Below, piece after piece: positions 22,291-33,043 of a stretch of DNA of 64,000 nucleotides. The translations under genes were made by a program, and so were the position numbers. A model generated the notes under the pieces. It saw only the letters and a list, made by a program, of their open reading frames with translations, had not been told where the DNA came from and ran no database searches. This DNA comes from Scilla litardierei. Taxonomy: Eukaryota; Streptophyta; Magnoliopsida; Asparagales; Asparagaceae. Within the stretch, counting starts at the first letter, position 1. The number at the start of each line of letters is the position of its first letter. The stretch spans positions 795,883,258 through 795,947,257 of the forward strand of contig CM061142.1 of assembly GCA_030789695.1 (NCBI GenBank), read 5' to 3'.

Positions 22291-23629
22291 GAGCCAGCAA
22301 TTGTTGAGTTTTCTTATTAAGCAATGCTAGTTGCTCCAATAATTGTGCCACCATAGTGTTGAGGGAGTCTTGTTGGGCCGTCAATCTTGCATTTATCTTC
22401 TTTTGTTCGGCCATGAATTCTTCAACCCTTGCCTCATGATCTGACCTTGGTGGTGCTTGTGGTGGATTAGGTGCCCTCCATCCTTGGTTGTACCCCGGGG
22501 GTCTATATGGCCCCGCTTGTTGCCTCGGTGGAAAGTTTTGTTGTTGGGGTGCTCTTGGTTGATATTGCGTTTATTGTGGAGGCTGGGCTTGTGGTTGTTG
22601 CGGTGGTGGATTCAAGGCTCCATCATTGTTAGCGTATGAAAATCCGGGGTGACCCCTTATAGCCGGGTTCACCCAATAACCGGTACTTCCCGCAACATAC
22701 TGAGCTTGCTCTATGGCTCCGTCTCCTTGCTTCCCTCCAACAAACATAACATGGGCTTGATCTTGCCATTCGCTCATGCTTCCTCCCGGTGTAGAAACGG
22801 TGGGGGTTCCATGCGGTTCACTAACCAACTTTTCTAGTCTCTCCACTACCTTGTGAAGAGAGTCAAACTTTGAAGAGAGCTCCGCCACGGATTTTGCCTC
22901 ATAAATAATTGTCGGCTTCAAGGATGACGAAGAATGCCCCCTCTCGTCGGCCCACTGTTGATTGTTCGAGGCCACCTCCTCAAGTAAAGTCGTAGCGTCA
23001 TCCGGTGTCTTTGACAAAATAGCCCCATTGGCAGTTGCATCAATTATTTGCTTTGTGCTCGGTTGTAATCCATTATAAAAGCTATGCACAAGCTCCCATG
23101 GCTTAATACTATGATGGGGACATTGGTGTTGGAGATCCTTGAAACGCTCACATGCCTCATATAGAGTTTCCTGAGGGCCTTGCTTAAAGGACCTGAGCGC
23201 GCTTCTTATCTTGATAGTCTTGGATGGCGGACAGAATTTGTTGACAAATGCGCTCGCCAGCTCATCCCACGTAGTAAAGATCCCCTCGGCTTGCGTCCTC
23301 AACCAATACAATGCCTTGTCTCGAAGAGTAAACGAGAAGAGGCACAGTCGAATAGCGTCAATCGGCACGCCAGGCATCTGGAAGGTGGCACATTTAGCCA
23401 AAAACGATTGGAGATGGTAGTGAGGGTTTTCCTGTAAGTTTCCATGAAATGGGTCTTGCTGCATCAACACTACAAGTCCAGTCTTCAGCTCAAAGTTCTT
23501 ATCGACCGCCAACTCCGGTATGACAATAGAGGAGGTGGTAGAGGTGGTCTTGGGTCGTAGCCTATCTCGGATGGAGACAAGCCTAGCCATAGGCGCTGCT
23601 AGCTCCTCTGGTGTTTGCGGAGTGACCAT
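22291..23629 (-). pseudogene. Athila-like gag, N-terminal part
   Basis: The frame starts at 23629 (MVTPQTPEEL). The retrotrans_gag core is clear: FHGNLQENPHYHLQSFLAKC, IRLCLFSFTLRDKALYWL, TTWDELASAFVNKF, IRSALRSFKQGPQETLYEAC and HSFYNGL. A TAA at 22571 interrupts it, after which the frame stays open (NPPQAPPR..VEEFMAEQKKIN..QLLEQLALL) up to the chromovirus target site and continues at 12581. Role in the parent family: capsid protein. Confidence 0.82.
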
Positions 23630-23850
23630 ATGATCTTCCTCTATAGCAAGTCTCCTCTCAGCTCTAAGCCTTCATGCCGTACGTTCGATCTCAGGATCAA
23701 ATAATATGTCTTCTTGGTGTGCCTTCGATCTCGTGTACATGCACATAAAAAGAGAGTCTTAATAGAATTGTTAGCACAATAGAGGAATAAAAGAGTGAAA
23801 ATAATAATATAAAAGAAATAACTAAGTAAAGAAAATAAAATACTGTCGCC

Positions 23851-23868
23851 TCCCCGGCAACGGCGCCA
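23851..23868 (-). promoter_or_regulatory. primer binding site of the Athila-like element
   Basis: On the - strand TGGCGCCGTTGCCGGGGA, the standard Athila/Tat primer site usually assigned to tRNA-Asp, six bases after the LTR end at 23875. Confidence 0.85.
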
Positions 23869-23874
23869 AAAACT

Positions 23875-25620
23875 TGTTCACTCCCAGATATACACCCGGA
23901 AAACAATTGTAGTTTTACTGCAAGCGCACGGTGTAGTAGCGAGCGGGTATCGAACGCATGGAGGACAATTGACAGTACTCTACCTTGATTACCTAGCTAT
24001 AGGTGGTAGAATGGAATGGTTTGAATAGTAATGGTGTCACAGTCATTCGAATAACAAATAGAATTCAATATAATGAAAGCGTCTAGGGATATGAAATCCC
24101 CATTACGGATCGTCATTTATCCTTGTGGATCATGAATCTCAATGTTGCAAGGCTTGAATTAAGGTGATCTAGTCGCAACTGAATGTAGAACCAAGCTCAC
24201 GCTCTCTCGCTATTACCGGTCTATAGCAACCTAGATTAGGACCCACTCTCGTGCAAACCCTAACCTAAGCCACTAGCATGAAGATCGACATCATCGTCCA
24301 ATCGCACCTCGACCCCACTCTCGTGCAAACTCGAGCTACGATCTAGGTTATGATAGTTCATATTCGTCCAATCTCTTGCAAACGAATATTAGTATAGATT
24401 CATAATAAAAATCCTAGCTTTGGTCCAATCTCTTGCAAACCAAGTCTAGAGAATCTCGATTATAAACCTAAATTGAATATCTAGGCCTTCCCATCAATTG
24501 GAATCCAATCTTTTGCAAACCCCAATCGATGGAAATTCCTAGATATTCATAATAAATCAATCACAACCTAACCTTTTATTAATCCTAGCAACAATTCATT
24601 TCATTCATCACAATTCAAAGATCGAATCCATAGGGTTCATCCCCATGCCCTAGAACGAGAAAACTACTCACAATTCATCATAGAAATCTCAGAAATAACA
24701 AATAAGATCATAGCACAATTCGTTGTTAAGAGAGAACAATTCATAAAAACAAGAATTTTAGACAAAAAGAACAAACCAAATTGCGCGTCTTTGATCTCCA
24801 GCTGAGAATTACAATAGGAATAGCCGTCAAAATTAAGTTCAAGTCTCTCCTAAAGCTAGGAATAAAACTAGGTTTAAATACAAGTCAAATTCGTCCAGAA
24901 ATTCCTAATAAAATTGCCCCTAGCACAACCAAAAACCCTAATTCGCGTAGCAGTTGGACTGCGCCACTCGGCGGAGTGACTTATGTCACTCGGCCGAGTG
25001 ACAGACCCAATAAAAAACAGAGAATCGGTGATTTTTGGGGGTCTGTCACCCTGTCACACTCGGGCGAGTGGGCTTCTTCACTCGGCTGAGTGAGCTTTCT
25101 TGCTCGGTCGAGTTGGTCTTCTCCAAATTCCAGTAAGTCGGATGATTTTTGGGAGAAAATCCCTGTCAGACTCGGGCGAGTAGATCTTCTTACTCGGCCA
25201 AGTGAAATTTCTTGCTCAAACGAGTGCACTTTGAATCCAAGCAATGTCGTATCCGTTTTACTCGACCGAGCGCAGTCCTTCACTCGGCCGAGTGAACTCT
25301 CTGTTCGGCCGAGTGATCTGATTTTGTGGTCTTTTCTTCTCCTCCTCGCTTCCTCGTCGATTCTATAGCACTTCTTCCTCTTTCGCTCATCCTCTATGGC
25401 TGCTAGCTCCTCAATAAAGCCGTGTGTGATGCTCCGGTGCACGTGAAAGTATCTTAATCTCATTTTTGCTCCAGATTGCTCCATATTTCCTGAAATTCGA
25501 CAAAAACAAGAAATAATGAAAAGCAACGCGATATCGTCGAATAATCGTGAAAAATGCGATATGGGCGATCGAAATGAAATGAAAACATGCAGAAAAAATG
25601 TGTAAAATGAGGAGCGATCA
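23875..25620 (-). repeat. 5' LTR of the Athila-like element
   Basis: 1746 bp. On the - strand it starts TGATCGCTCC at 25620 and ends GGGAGTGAACA at 23875. It contains the palindrome array (24966-25316), TATA-like TATTTAAA at 24880-24873 and the constant-loop hairpins (about 24530-24235). ATGAC follows at 25621. Confidence 0.88.
24966..25316. repeat. array of about 11 ACTCGGCCGAGT palindromes, 5' LTR copy
   Basis: Eleven copies or variants in the same order as the 3' LTR array. Several copies changed independently between the two LTRs (GGCGGAG against GGTCGAG; CTCAAACGAG against CTCGGCCAAG). Confidence 0.85.
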
Positions 25621-25625
25621 ATGAC

Positions 25626-25773
25626 CCTTTGGCATGCCTCCAGCGGTGATGGAGCGACCATCGGTGGTTAGCGCCACCTTTGCTGGGCCGCTCCGGGTCA
25701 GGTTCCTCCTTCCTGCTCATCGTGTCAGGGCCCCCCAAATGAACGAGATGATTGCTTCCACATCAGTTATGAG
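25626..25773 (+). pseudogene. Tat antisense accessory ORF, second piece
   Basis: One frame from 25634 reads MPPAVMERPSVV..VRFLLPAHRVRAPQMNEMIA, resembling the region just after the serine-rich head in Tat extra ORFs (IP..V..R(A/V)P..NE). It is cut at about 25773 by an LTR fragment. It continues the reading interrupted at 2233. Confidence 0.45.
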
Positions 25774-26754
25774 GTATGTTTGTGCTCCATGATGTATGTA
25801 TGCGTATATACATGTGTGTATATGTGTAGTGTAAATAGTAAATATGTAGTGTATATAGTAATTATCTATTGGTTGCTTACATGTATGCCTATATGGATGG
25901 ATGCATGCCTATATGAATGTGTTATCAGTATACCTATGTTTGCCTGAATGAGGATGTCCTGGATGTATAGGTGGTTGATAAAATGTATTGTAGTGCATAT
26001 GGTAGTGCATTATTGATTAATGTTGGTTTATATGGTAATGTTTAGAGTATTAGTGTTATGAGTTGATGTATGTGATGAGTATATAATGCATAGATGGCTG
26101 TAAGCTGGTACGCTTACACCTATAGATGGATGAACATAATTTTGTGTGGTTATCTATGTGCCTTGATATTGGTGTGGTAGACCTTGTGTGCTGATATATC
26201 TGTGGATGTTGGATTGATGCTAGGAGACATACATGATTGTATGTCTGAATATAGCGGTGCATGTGTATATGTGCTAATAGAGGGTAGTCTACGAGTAGTA
26301 TGTATAATAGAACTATATAGTTGATTGAGCTCTAGGCAATATATAAATATGGTATGCCATCTATATTTGTAGTATGAGTTATATATGTACAAGCTGATTG
26401 TATTGATCCATGTGCAGATCTTTGTGTTCCACTCAGGTATGAGTGGGCATGCCCGAGGTGTATTAGAGTTGTGTGTGTGTATATATATGTATGTATATAT
26501 ATATGTATGTGTATATATATATATGGAAGATGTATATGGTTGCCTATCTGGTTATAAGCGGATACGCTTGCACCAGTGTTTAGATAGATATATTATTATA
26601 TGAGTATCTGTGTATTAGTTGGATGTTGTCTGGAGCACGACAGGTACTTTTCCCAGCAGCGCACAGTGGACATGCTTGCTTTTGTATTTTGTATTTTTTA
26701 TTTCCCTTCGTAACACTCACTTCTTCGGGGGTATCCCGGGGAGCGGGGCGTTAC
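25774..26754 (+). mobile_element. chromovirus-like LTR fragment, AT-rich
   Basis: It ends in GGGGAGCGGGGCGTTACA, nearly the same end as the Tekay-type LTR (GGGGCGTGACA). Its body is full of TATG/TATA microsatellite-like sequence (strongest at 26470-26525). No matching duplication was found, so it is probably truncated on the left. It splits the accessory ORF. Confidence 0.55.
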
Positions 26755-28205
26755 ATCTCCCCCTTTTCAACCATTTCTATCGCCTGAGCCATCATAAGTC
26801 GGGCGCTTGGCTCTACATCACCGCTCGGAGGGGGGAGGAATTTGGTGTCAGGGCTGCCGTCATCCTTGAAGCATTGGAAGGAGAAATATGTATTCATGAC
26901 CCTCCACGAGGAGGCAAACTTTCCAGTGCGTTGGGGTAGCCCGTGCTCACTGACCCTCACGCTGGAGAGTCTTATCGATGCGGAGCTCGAGGTGGTTAGT
27001 AAGCTGTCTGCGGTCCCCCTTGCTGAGCGAAACTTCAAGTTCCTCTTCCAGGATCATGTTCTGAGGAAGACCGTGTGGCCCCTCGGTGAGTCTTCACTTA
27101 TCTATTACGGATTTTTCACCGTTTCTTGCTTGCTCTCTTACCCCAGTGTTACTAGGTGGGTTCGCCTCCGGTTCTTCTTCACGCCCTCTGTCGGTCGATC
27201 TTCTTGAACCCAGACCGAGGAGGGGGAATCATGTCTTGGAGGTTCGGTTGAAACAGCGAGTCAGGGCTTCCCAGGCCAGCAGGGATCTGTCTGGGGAGGC
27301 CGTGAAGATGGCAAGGGATCGCTCGTTGCCGGGGTGAGGGAGAGCCGAGGGGAAGAAGGCTCGGGTCCCAGCCTATGGTGAGGAGGCCACTGCTCCATAG
27401 GTCCCTGCGTCCCCCATCCTTTCCTCGCGGGTCGAGGAGTAGTGGCCCTGGGGCGGTCGCTCCCCGGCCTGCCCGGGCTCGATCCCCTCGGACTACGAGA
27501 AGTCTTTGGACGTCTTCTGGTTGACAGAGGCCAACCTTCTGTAGTTGGGCGATGGGTTGCTCGGCTCTCAGTTCCCTTTGGGACTGAAGGAGTCTGTCTT
27601 CATAGACTGCGGGGTCGCGGCATGGTTGGCCGAGAACTCTTGCCAGCCCCAAGATCGGTACATGCTGGATGGGGTGAAGGGTGATATGCTTGCGGTCCTC
27701 GTAGTGCTCTCCGATCAGCAGGTAAGCTTACTCGCAGGCCCACGCATCATCTTTTGGTGGGCAGTCCTGATATGCATTTTTTACTTGGTGCAACTGTCTT
27801 CGGCCAGCCTGTCGATGAGGCGGTAGTTTGTGGTGCTCGCCGATGCAAAGGCGAGTCTCGCCCAAAAATTGGCATCAGAGGGGACCACCATGGAGAAGGC
27901 CCAGGTGGTCGATGCATGCGTAAGGTCAATGGAGACCAGGATCTCCGAGCTTACTGCAGACTTCGAGATGCTGGGCGTTGAGAGGGCCTTGGCGCTGGCC
28001 GATAAGTCACATGCCGATGAGAGGGCTGCCAAAATGGCAACCAGGGAGGTCGAGGATGAGGCCAGGATCCAGGAGCCCGAGGATTTTACATCCAAGCTCA
28101 CCGGGGCTTCTCGCGTGAACGAGGCAGAGAAGGTGGAGAGTTCGAGGCTCCAGAGTCAGATAGATGTCCTCGAGGCCCGAGTCAAGGAGCTGGAGAATTT
28201 GGACC
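26755..28205 (+). pseudogene. Tat antisense accessory ORF, main part
   Basis: Segments in shifting frames: FNHFYRLSHHKSGAWLYITA (26763-26830), then after a G-run shift LPSSLKHWKEKYVFMTLHEE and FPVRWGSP (26850-26945), the pattern of the plant mobile-element extra ORF (LP.S...WK..FFFV). GTGAG at 27085 to CCAG at 27145 looks like an intron. 27830-28205 encodes about 125 residues rich in Ala, Glu, Lys and Arg with heptad spacing, a predicted coiled coil. It runs opposite to gag-pol of the same element, a layout known for Tat-lineage extra ORFs. Function unknown. Confidence 0.6.
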
Positions 28206-28309
28206 CTGCCTGCAAGGGTCACTATCCGACCATACGTATTTTAGCGCGTAGCTGTGTTTCATGTGCGTTTTGTGTATTTGATTTTATTACTGCCTTCCGT
28301 AGATTTGAT
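28206..28309. other. junction between accessory ORF and truncated RT
   Basis: T-rich spacer with no gene. To its right the RT reading begins abruptly, so most of RT plus RNase H and integrase were lost here by deletion. Confidence 0.5.
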
Positions 28310-28934
28310 TGTTGCCCGAGAAGGCATCCATGAAGGTGAGCAACTCGTACCCAGAGGCCTTGTCCACCAAGTTGTCGATCCTCGGTAGAGGGAAGCTATC
28401 TTTTGGGCATGCCTTGTTGAGGTCAGTGAAGTCCACAACATTCGCCATTTGCTGTTGGGCATCTTTACCATCACCACGTTGGCGAGCCAGTCGGGGTAGA
28501 TCACTTCTCTAATGAATCCGACCTCTAGGAGTCGCTACACCTCCTCGCCCGCTGCACGTGTCTTTTCTCCCCCCCGCGCTCCGCTTCTTATGCTCGACGA
28601 GGTTAGCTTTCGGGTCTACGTGTAGCTCATGGGCGATCACCGTAGGGTCGACTCCAGGCATATCCTCGGATGACCATGCTAAGATATCAGCATTCGCCCT
28701 AAGGAGGTCGACTAGCCCCGCCTTCAGCTCGGCTGGTAGCTTTGTGCTGATCGACACAGTCTTGTCCACTTGCTCTACCACTGGCACCTCTTCTACATCC
28801 TCCACCGGAGTTAATCGTTGATGAACAAGGTCCTCCCGACCATCGAAGAGGTCGATTAGCAGGGCTTGCTTGGACTTTTTGTGTTTGGTGGAGCCGACGT
28901 AGCAGCTTCGAGAGAGCTTCTGACATCCTCGCAC
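28310..28934 (-). pseudogene. Tat-type pol: linker and RT N-terminus
   Basis: On the - strand: VEEVPVVEQVDKTVSISTKL, ANADILAWSSEDMPGVDP, KKRSAGGRK, then with frameshifts IYPDWLANVVMVK, the CVDFT-like region, the PLPRID-like region and FMDAFSG where it ends. These are the conserved Tat RT entry motifs, also present in the better copy at 42250-42750. The catalytic (Y/F)xDD is missing. Confidence 0.75.
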
Positions 28935-29062
28935 CTGTCCAACCCCATGCGGAGTCTGGACTTCACCATTTGATGCAACAGCAAAGGGAGAGCTTCAATG
29001 GTAGTCATGTAGGGCCACCCGATGATGCCGTTGTATGCCGAAGCAACGACGACGATGACGAA

Positions 29063-29404
29063 TTACGTCATCCGAGTGACGACCTTTGGCTTCTCCCCCA
29101 GGGTGATTGGCAGGGTGATCACTCTGACAATAGGCACCGAATGGATGGTGAAGCCAACAATTGGGCCAGTGCATGGCTTCATCTCGGCATCCTTCAGCCC
29201 CATCTTTTGGATTGTGGACAGGAATAAGATGTCACACAACCTTTCTGTGTCGATCAGGAGTCGGCTTACGATGGCCGACCCAATAAAATCATCGATGACG
29301 ATGGCATCTTCGTGTGGCAGCTCGACTCTCTCAAGGTCATCATCAAAGAAGGAGATGGGGGTACAAGCTACTCTCCTTCGCTTTTCCCTTGTGCCAGTGC
29401 CCAC
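29063..29404 (-). pseudogene. Tat-type protease
   Basis: On the - strand: HEDAIVIDDFIGSAIVSRLLID, then the active-site position reads DTERLCDILF where intact copies have D(T)GSSCDILF, then GFTIHSVPIVRVITLPITLG. The active-site loop is destroyed. Gag lies upstream and RT downstream, as expected. Confidence 0.7.
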
Positions 29405-29406
29405 CG

Positions 29407-31390
29407 TTATAATCTGCGGAGCTTAAGTCTTTCATGCCGACGTTGATGTTCCATCCGATCCGGTCCACCATGTATCACATTCATGCATATGATTGACTCG
29501 GGGATTTGATGGGCGACTTGCTCGATGTCGTGTGTCGGCCGAACAACTCTTACGGGTACTCCACCCTCGCGCACCGGTCTTCCTTGGTCGACGAACCTTC
29601 GGAGATGTCCGTCTTGTATTAGCCGCTCTATGTCCCTATTCAAGGTGTAGCATTCGTTGGTATCATGACCGTGATCTCGGTAATACCGACAGTACTTTTG
29701 TTAATCTCTCAAGGCAGGCCTTGTCTTCATCTCTGGAGGTACATCTTTAAGAAGCCCGTTGGCCATGTCCGCTGTCATCACCTCCACCAGGGGGTAATGA
29801 GCCTCGTGTAGTGAGCCCTCGATGCTCTTTTGGGCCCGCTTCTCGGAGCAGGGTTCCTGGGGGCGAGGAACTCCCTCAGCGGGCCAGGACGGTCTTGCCC
29901 TCGAGGGCCTCCCTGGTCGTGCACTCGGATCCTGATCATGCCCTCTAGGGTGATCCTAATCACGCCCTTGGGGGCGGTCCTCCTGCCTAGGTTGGACATT
30001 AGGCCGTGCCTCGGCATAGGGTGTCTTGGCCGACGTGACCTCCTTCATCGTCCCTAATGCCTCCTTGCTTAGCATGAAACTTCTCCACCCGGGAGAAAAG
30101 GACGTCGAGGTCACCAGGCAGATCATGGAGCAACGATTTAAGTAGACTCCTATTTGCCAGCCCCTTCTAAAAGGCCGCCATGACGAGCTCATCTCAGCAG
30201 CTCGTCACGCTAAGTCTCTCTCTTTATTGAAGCACTGTAAGAATCTCCGGATGGTCGCCCCCTCCTTCTGGACTACCGTGAACAGATAGTCCGACGCCTT
30301 CTTCCTTCTCCGCCCGGCCAGGAACTGTTGACAGAACTTATGGAAAAGGTCGCCAAATGAATCAATGTAGCGATTGGGCAACCCGTTGTACCACTCCACC
30401 ATTGACTTCTTCAAGTTCGTCTGGAAAGCTCGGCAAAGAAGGGTGTCATCCGCTCCATGGATCTACATAACCCCTCGGTATCGTTGTACGTGCTCTAGGG
30501 GATCGACCAAACAATCAAACAGTTCAAATTAAGGGAGCTTGAACATATGAGGTACCGGGGTTGAGATCACCCTCCTGGTCGGTGGGTTGGCCACTTCGGG
30601 GTAGGAGGAGGCGTTGTCGACCTTCGGAAGACGTCCCTGCTGCCTAGATATTCTCGTCGTTGATTTGAATTACTGGATGAGCTACCTCGACGCTCAGATG
30701 CATTCCTCTCTCGCCCTCAGGGGGTCCGGCTTCGGTCGTGGCTCCTTCGCTTCCAGTCAATACGCCTAGGAGAGTGGCACCCTGACCGGAGGGGACTTCT
30801 GCTATGTGCGCGTGCCTTTCTCGTCTTGGGATCGTCAGTCTGCTACGCCGGTGGCTTTCAGCATCATGATCCGGCCTGGGGATTTCTTGTACTATCTAGG
30901 ACGATGCTTGGGGGACTCCTCGGCTCCCTCCCGAAGCCTCTCCCTCGTGGCAACGATGAGTCGGCATTGTCGGACGACCGCTTCTTTGTCAAGTCGTCTT
31001 TGTAAAGCGGCCTCCTCATCGTCGAACTACTTCTACAGAGAGGCCGCCTCCCCTTCGTCGAACCGCTTTCGTTGAGCGGTCGCTTCTTCTTCAAACTGGG
31101 GAGGCCGGTCCCGCCTCACATTGCAGGGTCTGGAGGGGCCTTCTGATAGAGGCGGCCTTGTGGGTCTGGCATCGGTCCAGTCTTCCATCATATTGGTGAA
31201 GTTCTCGAAGCTTTGGTAGGCACCGAGGGCCGCGATCTGATGACAGCGGCCGACCCCTCAAGGGGAAAATTTAGTGGGGGAGTCCTTCCGAGAGAGCGGG
31301 GCTCCTCGACCATAGGCATCTTGCCAAGACAGGAGCTTTGGAGATTGCGTGCGGGGTCTAACTTGGGTGTAACCCTAGATTCCCACAGAC
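29407..31390 (-). pseudogene. Tat-type gag
   Basis: On the - strand: NGLPNRYIDSFGDLFHKFCQ and KKASDYLFTVVQKEGATIRRF (30205-30414) match the capsid core of the intact Tat gag (40680-40850: GLPARFVGSFGELSHKFC). 29407-29643 gives LNRDIERLIQDGHLRRFV, the end of gag. Several frameshifts and stops break it. Confidence 0.7.
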
Positions 31391-31400
31391 GACGGAAATT

Positions 31401-32356
31401 GTTGCCAGTCAAGTCTGCCCAACAATAGAATTTGTTTAAGGGGAATCACTGGTATAATGATTACAAGTAGTGGGGTTGTCGATGAGGCTAATACGTCTTG
31501 GAATAAGCTTGGTAAGGGAAAGATCCAAGGTCGTCGATTGGTCACTGACTGCTGGTAGGTGAGCCGAGCTTCCTACGAGAAGAACATCTCGTCAGAGAGG
31601 CTGGGTTAGCTGTCAACCCGTAGCCTCTCCGATGGTTAAGTTAGTGAATGACTCTTCAAGGAGTGGGTCGGACACGCTGGACGATCTTAAAGTAGATCGG
31701 CTTTGCGTGGCGAGCTTAAGTGGAAGGCACAGATATATGGACGATATCTGACCTTGTAGTATTGAATGTAAGTTTTAGATTCAACTAACCAACCCCCTCA
31801 CTGGTGGCTGGAGGGAGGTATTTATAGTGTCGAGAGTCGGTTGCTCGCAGTCTAATCAACTGTCGCTTCTGCTTAGCTGGAGCACCAGTGGGGACGCGAT
31901 AGGTCGGCGAGGGTGTCAGAGATATTTTTGCATTAATGGGAGACGCGACGGGCGACCATCAGTTCTTGTTCTTAACCACTGGCATTAATTGAAAGCGTAT
32001 GTGGCCCTACGTCACCATGTCAGAGATATTTGTGGCTGGTAGGTCGCCCCCAGAGTGGGCCAAGCTTGGCGTCTGAGCTTGGTGTCCTAAGTATTTCTCT
32101 TGCCGTGCTTCTTGTGTAGAGAGTAGGTGAGCTTCTTCTTCGCTAGGCTGGCGATCCTTCTGCTCGATCAGCTGACGAGCTCTTCTCTTTACTCTATTGG
32201 CGAGCTTACCGCTCAGTAAGGCGAGCTTCCCAATGTCGGGGCGAGCTTCCCGTTCGAGCTTGTTCTTGTTCTGAATAGTCGCAGAACTGTTCGCTTGGGC
32301 TTTAATTATTTGGGCCTTCATTCTCTAAGCCAGCCTAAAGGCCGTAACTGCTAACA
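31401..32356 (-). repeat. 5' LTR of the decayed Tat-type element
   Basis: 956 bp. On the - strand it starts TGTTAGCAGTTACGG at 32356 and ends GACTGGCAACA at 31401, followed by ATTTCCGTCGTCTGTGGGAA, a decayed copy of the Tat primer site (TGGCGCCGTCTGTGGGAA). A TATA-like box is at 31826-31819 and the hallmark with hairpin at 31640-31590. No similar partner LTR was found in the window. Confidence 0.78.
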
Positions 32357-32362
32357 AAATAA

Positions 32363-33043
32363 TCAATCCATATTCGATCCATCAATAGGGCTCAACCATG
32401 CCCTAGAAAGAATATACTCAATATACATAGAAGAGAGCATAGAGATATCACAGGAGGACATCACAAAAATAACAAAGAACACATATAGAACATAAAATAA
32501 AGAAGGAATACTTATCTCATCCAACAAGTCTTGATACAAATTACTCCAAAGCAAGAAAAGCTCCACATAAAACCCTAATCTAACCTACTCCTACTCCTAA
32601 CCTAAAAACAGAGGAAGAAGAAGAAAAACTGGGTAAAAGTCATGCTCCCCTCTCAAAATGGTGCACACAAGTATTTATTCAAACCATAAAACCATAATGG
32701 GTTCGGGGAAAACCTGACCCAACATGACTGAGTCGAGTAATCGACACTGTTATGTCGATTCTGCTCAAAAAGATGGTTCATTATTCCTTCAGGAGATCGA
32801 GCTCAACATGGTCGTGTAGAAAATCTACACGACCATGTTATTACAACAACGAAAAATAGCTTTCTGTCCTTTTTTTCAGCTCTGCTGCGACATGTTCATG
32901 TGATGGCCACATGACAGTGTCCTTCTCGCTTCAGTCCCGTCACAAAACGGCTTACACAGCAGTGTGGGGTTCTTCAATTGTGATTGGGCCGTGCTCTTGA
33001 ACACAACCATGTGTTGTGATACACACGGTCGTGTAGGGGGCTA
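32363..33043 (-). mobile_element. Athila-like LTR fragment
   Basis: Left end parallels the other Athila-like LTRs (GATCCATCAATAGGGCTCAACCATGCCCTAGAA against GATCGAATCCATAGGGTTCATCCC). It holds the near-perfect inverted repeat 32805-32839 and further variants of CACGACCATG. It stops where a + strand LTR begins at 33044. Confidence 0.6.
32805..32839. repeat. 15-bp perfect inverted repeat around ACGACC
   Basis: AACATGGTCGTGTAG at 32805-32819 and its exact reverse complement at 32825-32839, loop AAAAT. Weaker copies occur at about 32890-32915 and 33005-33037. Confidence 0.9.

Larger units (their letters stand above)
2234..25620 (-). mobile_element. Athila-like Ty3/gypsy element, non-autonomous, with three nested insertions
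   Basis: Order on the - strand: 5' LTR 23875-25620; primer site 23851-23868; gag-protease 23629 to 22291 and 12581 to 11260 (split by a chromovirus); palindrome array and TATA 10934-10621; ATHILA-type ORF 10113-9426; spacer; 3' LTR 6074-2234 (split by a solo LTR). Flanks are GTGAC (2229-2233) and ATGAC (25621-25625), a target duplication with one transition. The two LTRs differ by roughly 5-7 percent by eye, so it is older than its insertions. No reverse transcriptase, RNase H or integrase reading was found between protease and ATHILA ORF, so mobilisation would need proteins in trans. Confidence 0.75.

Noticed and set aside
24781..25368. Open frames through the palindrome array (also 5235-5900)
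   Set aside because: The repeated RPSE/LGRV words come from the ACTCGGCCGAGT sites; frames differ between LTR copies and show stops.
26120..26620. Possible organellar or satellite origin of the AT-rich TATG region
   Set aside because: It ends in a chromovirus-type LTR terminus, so it is better explained as an AT-rich LTR body with microsatellite drift.
29022..29426. Plus-strand frames over the Tat protease
   Set aside because: The minus strand carries the recognisable protease; the plus frames are shadows.
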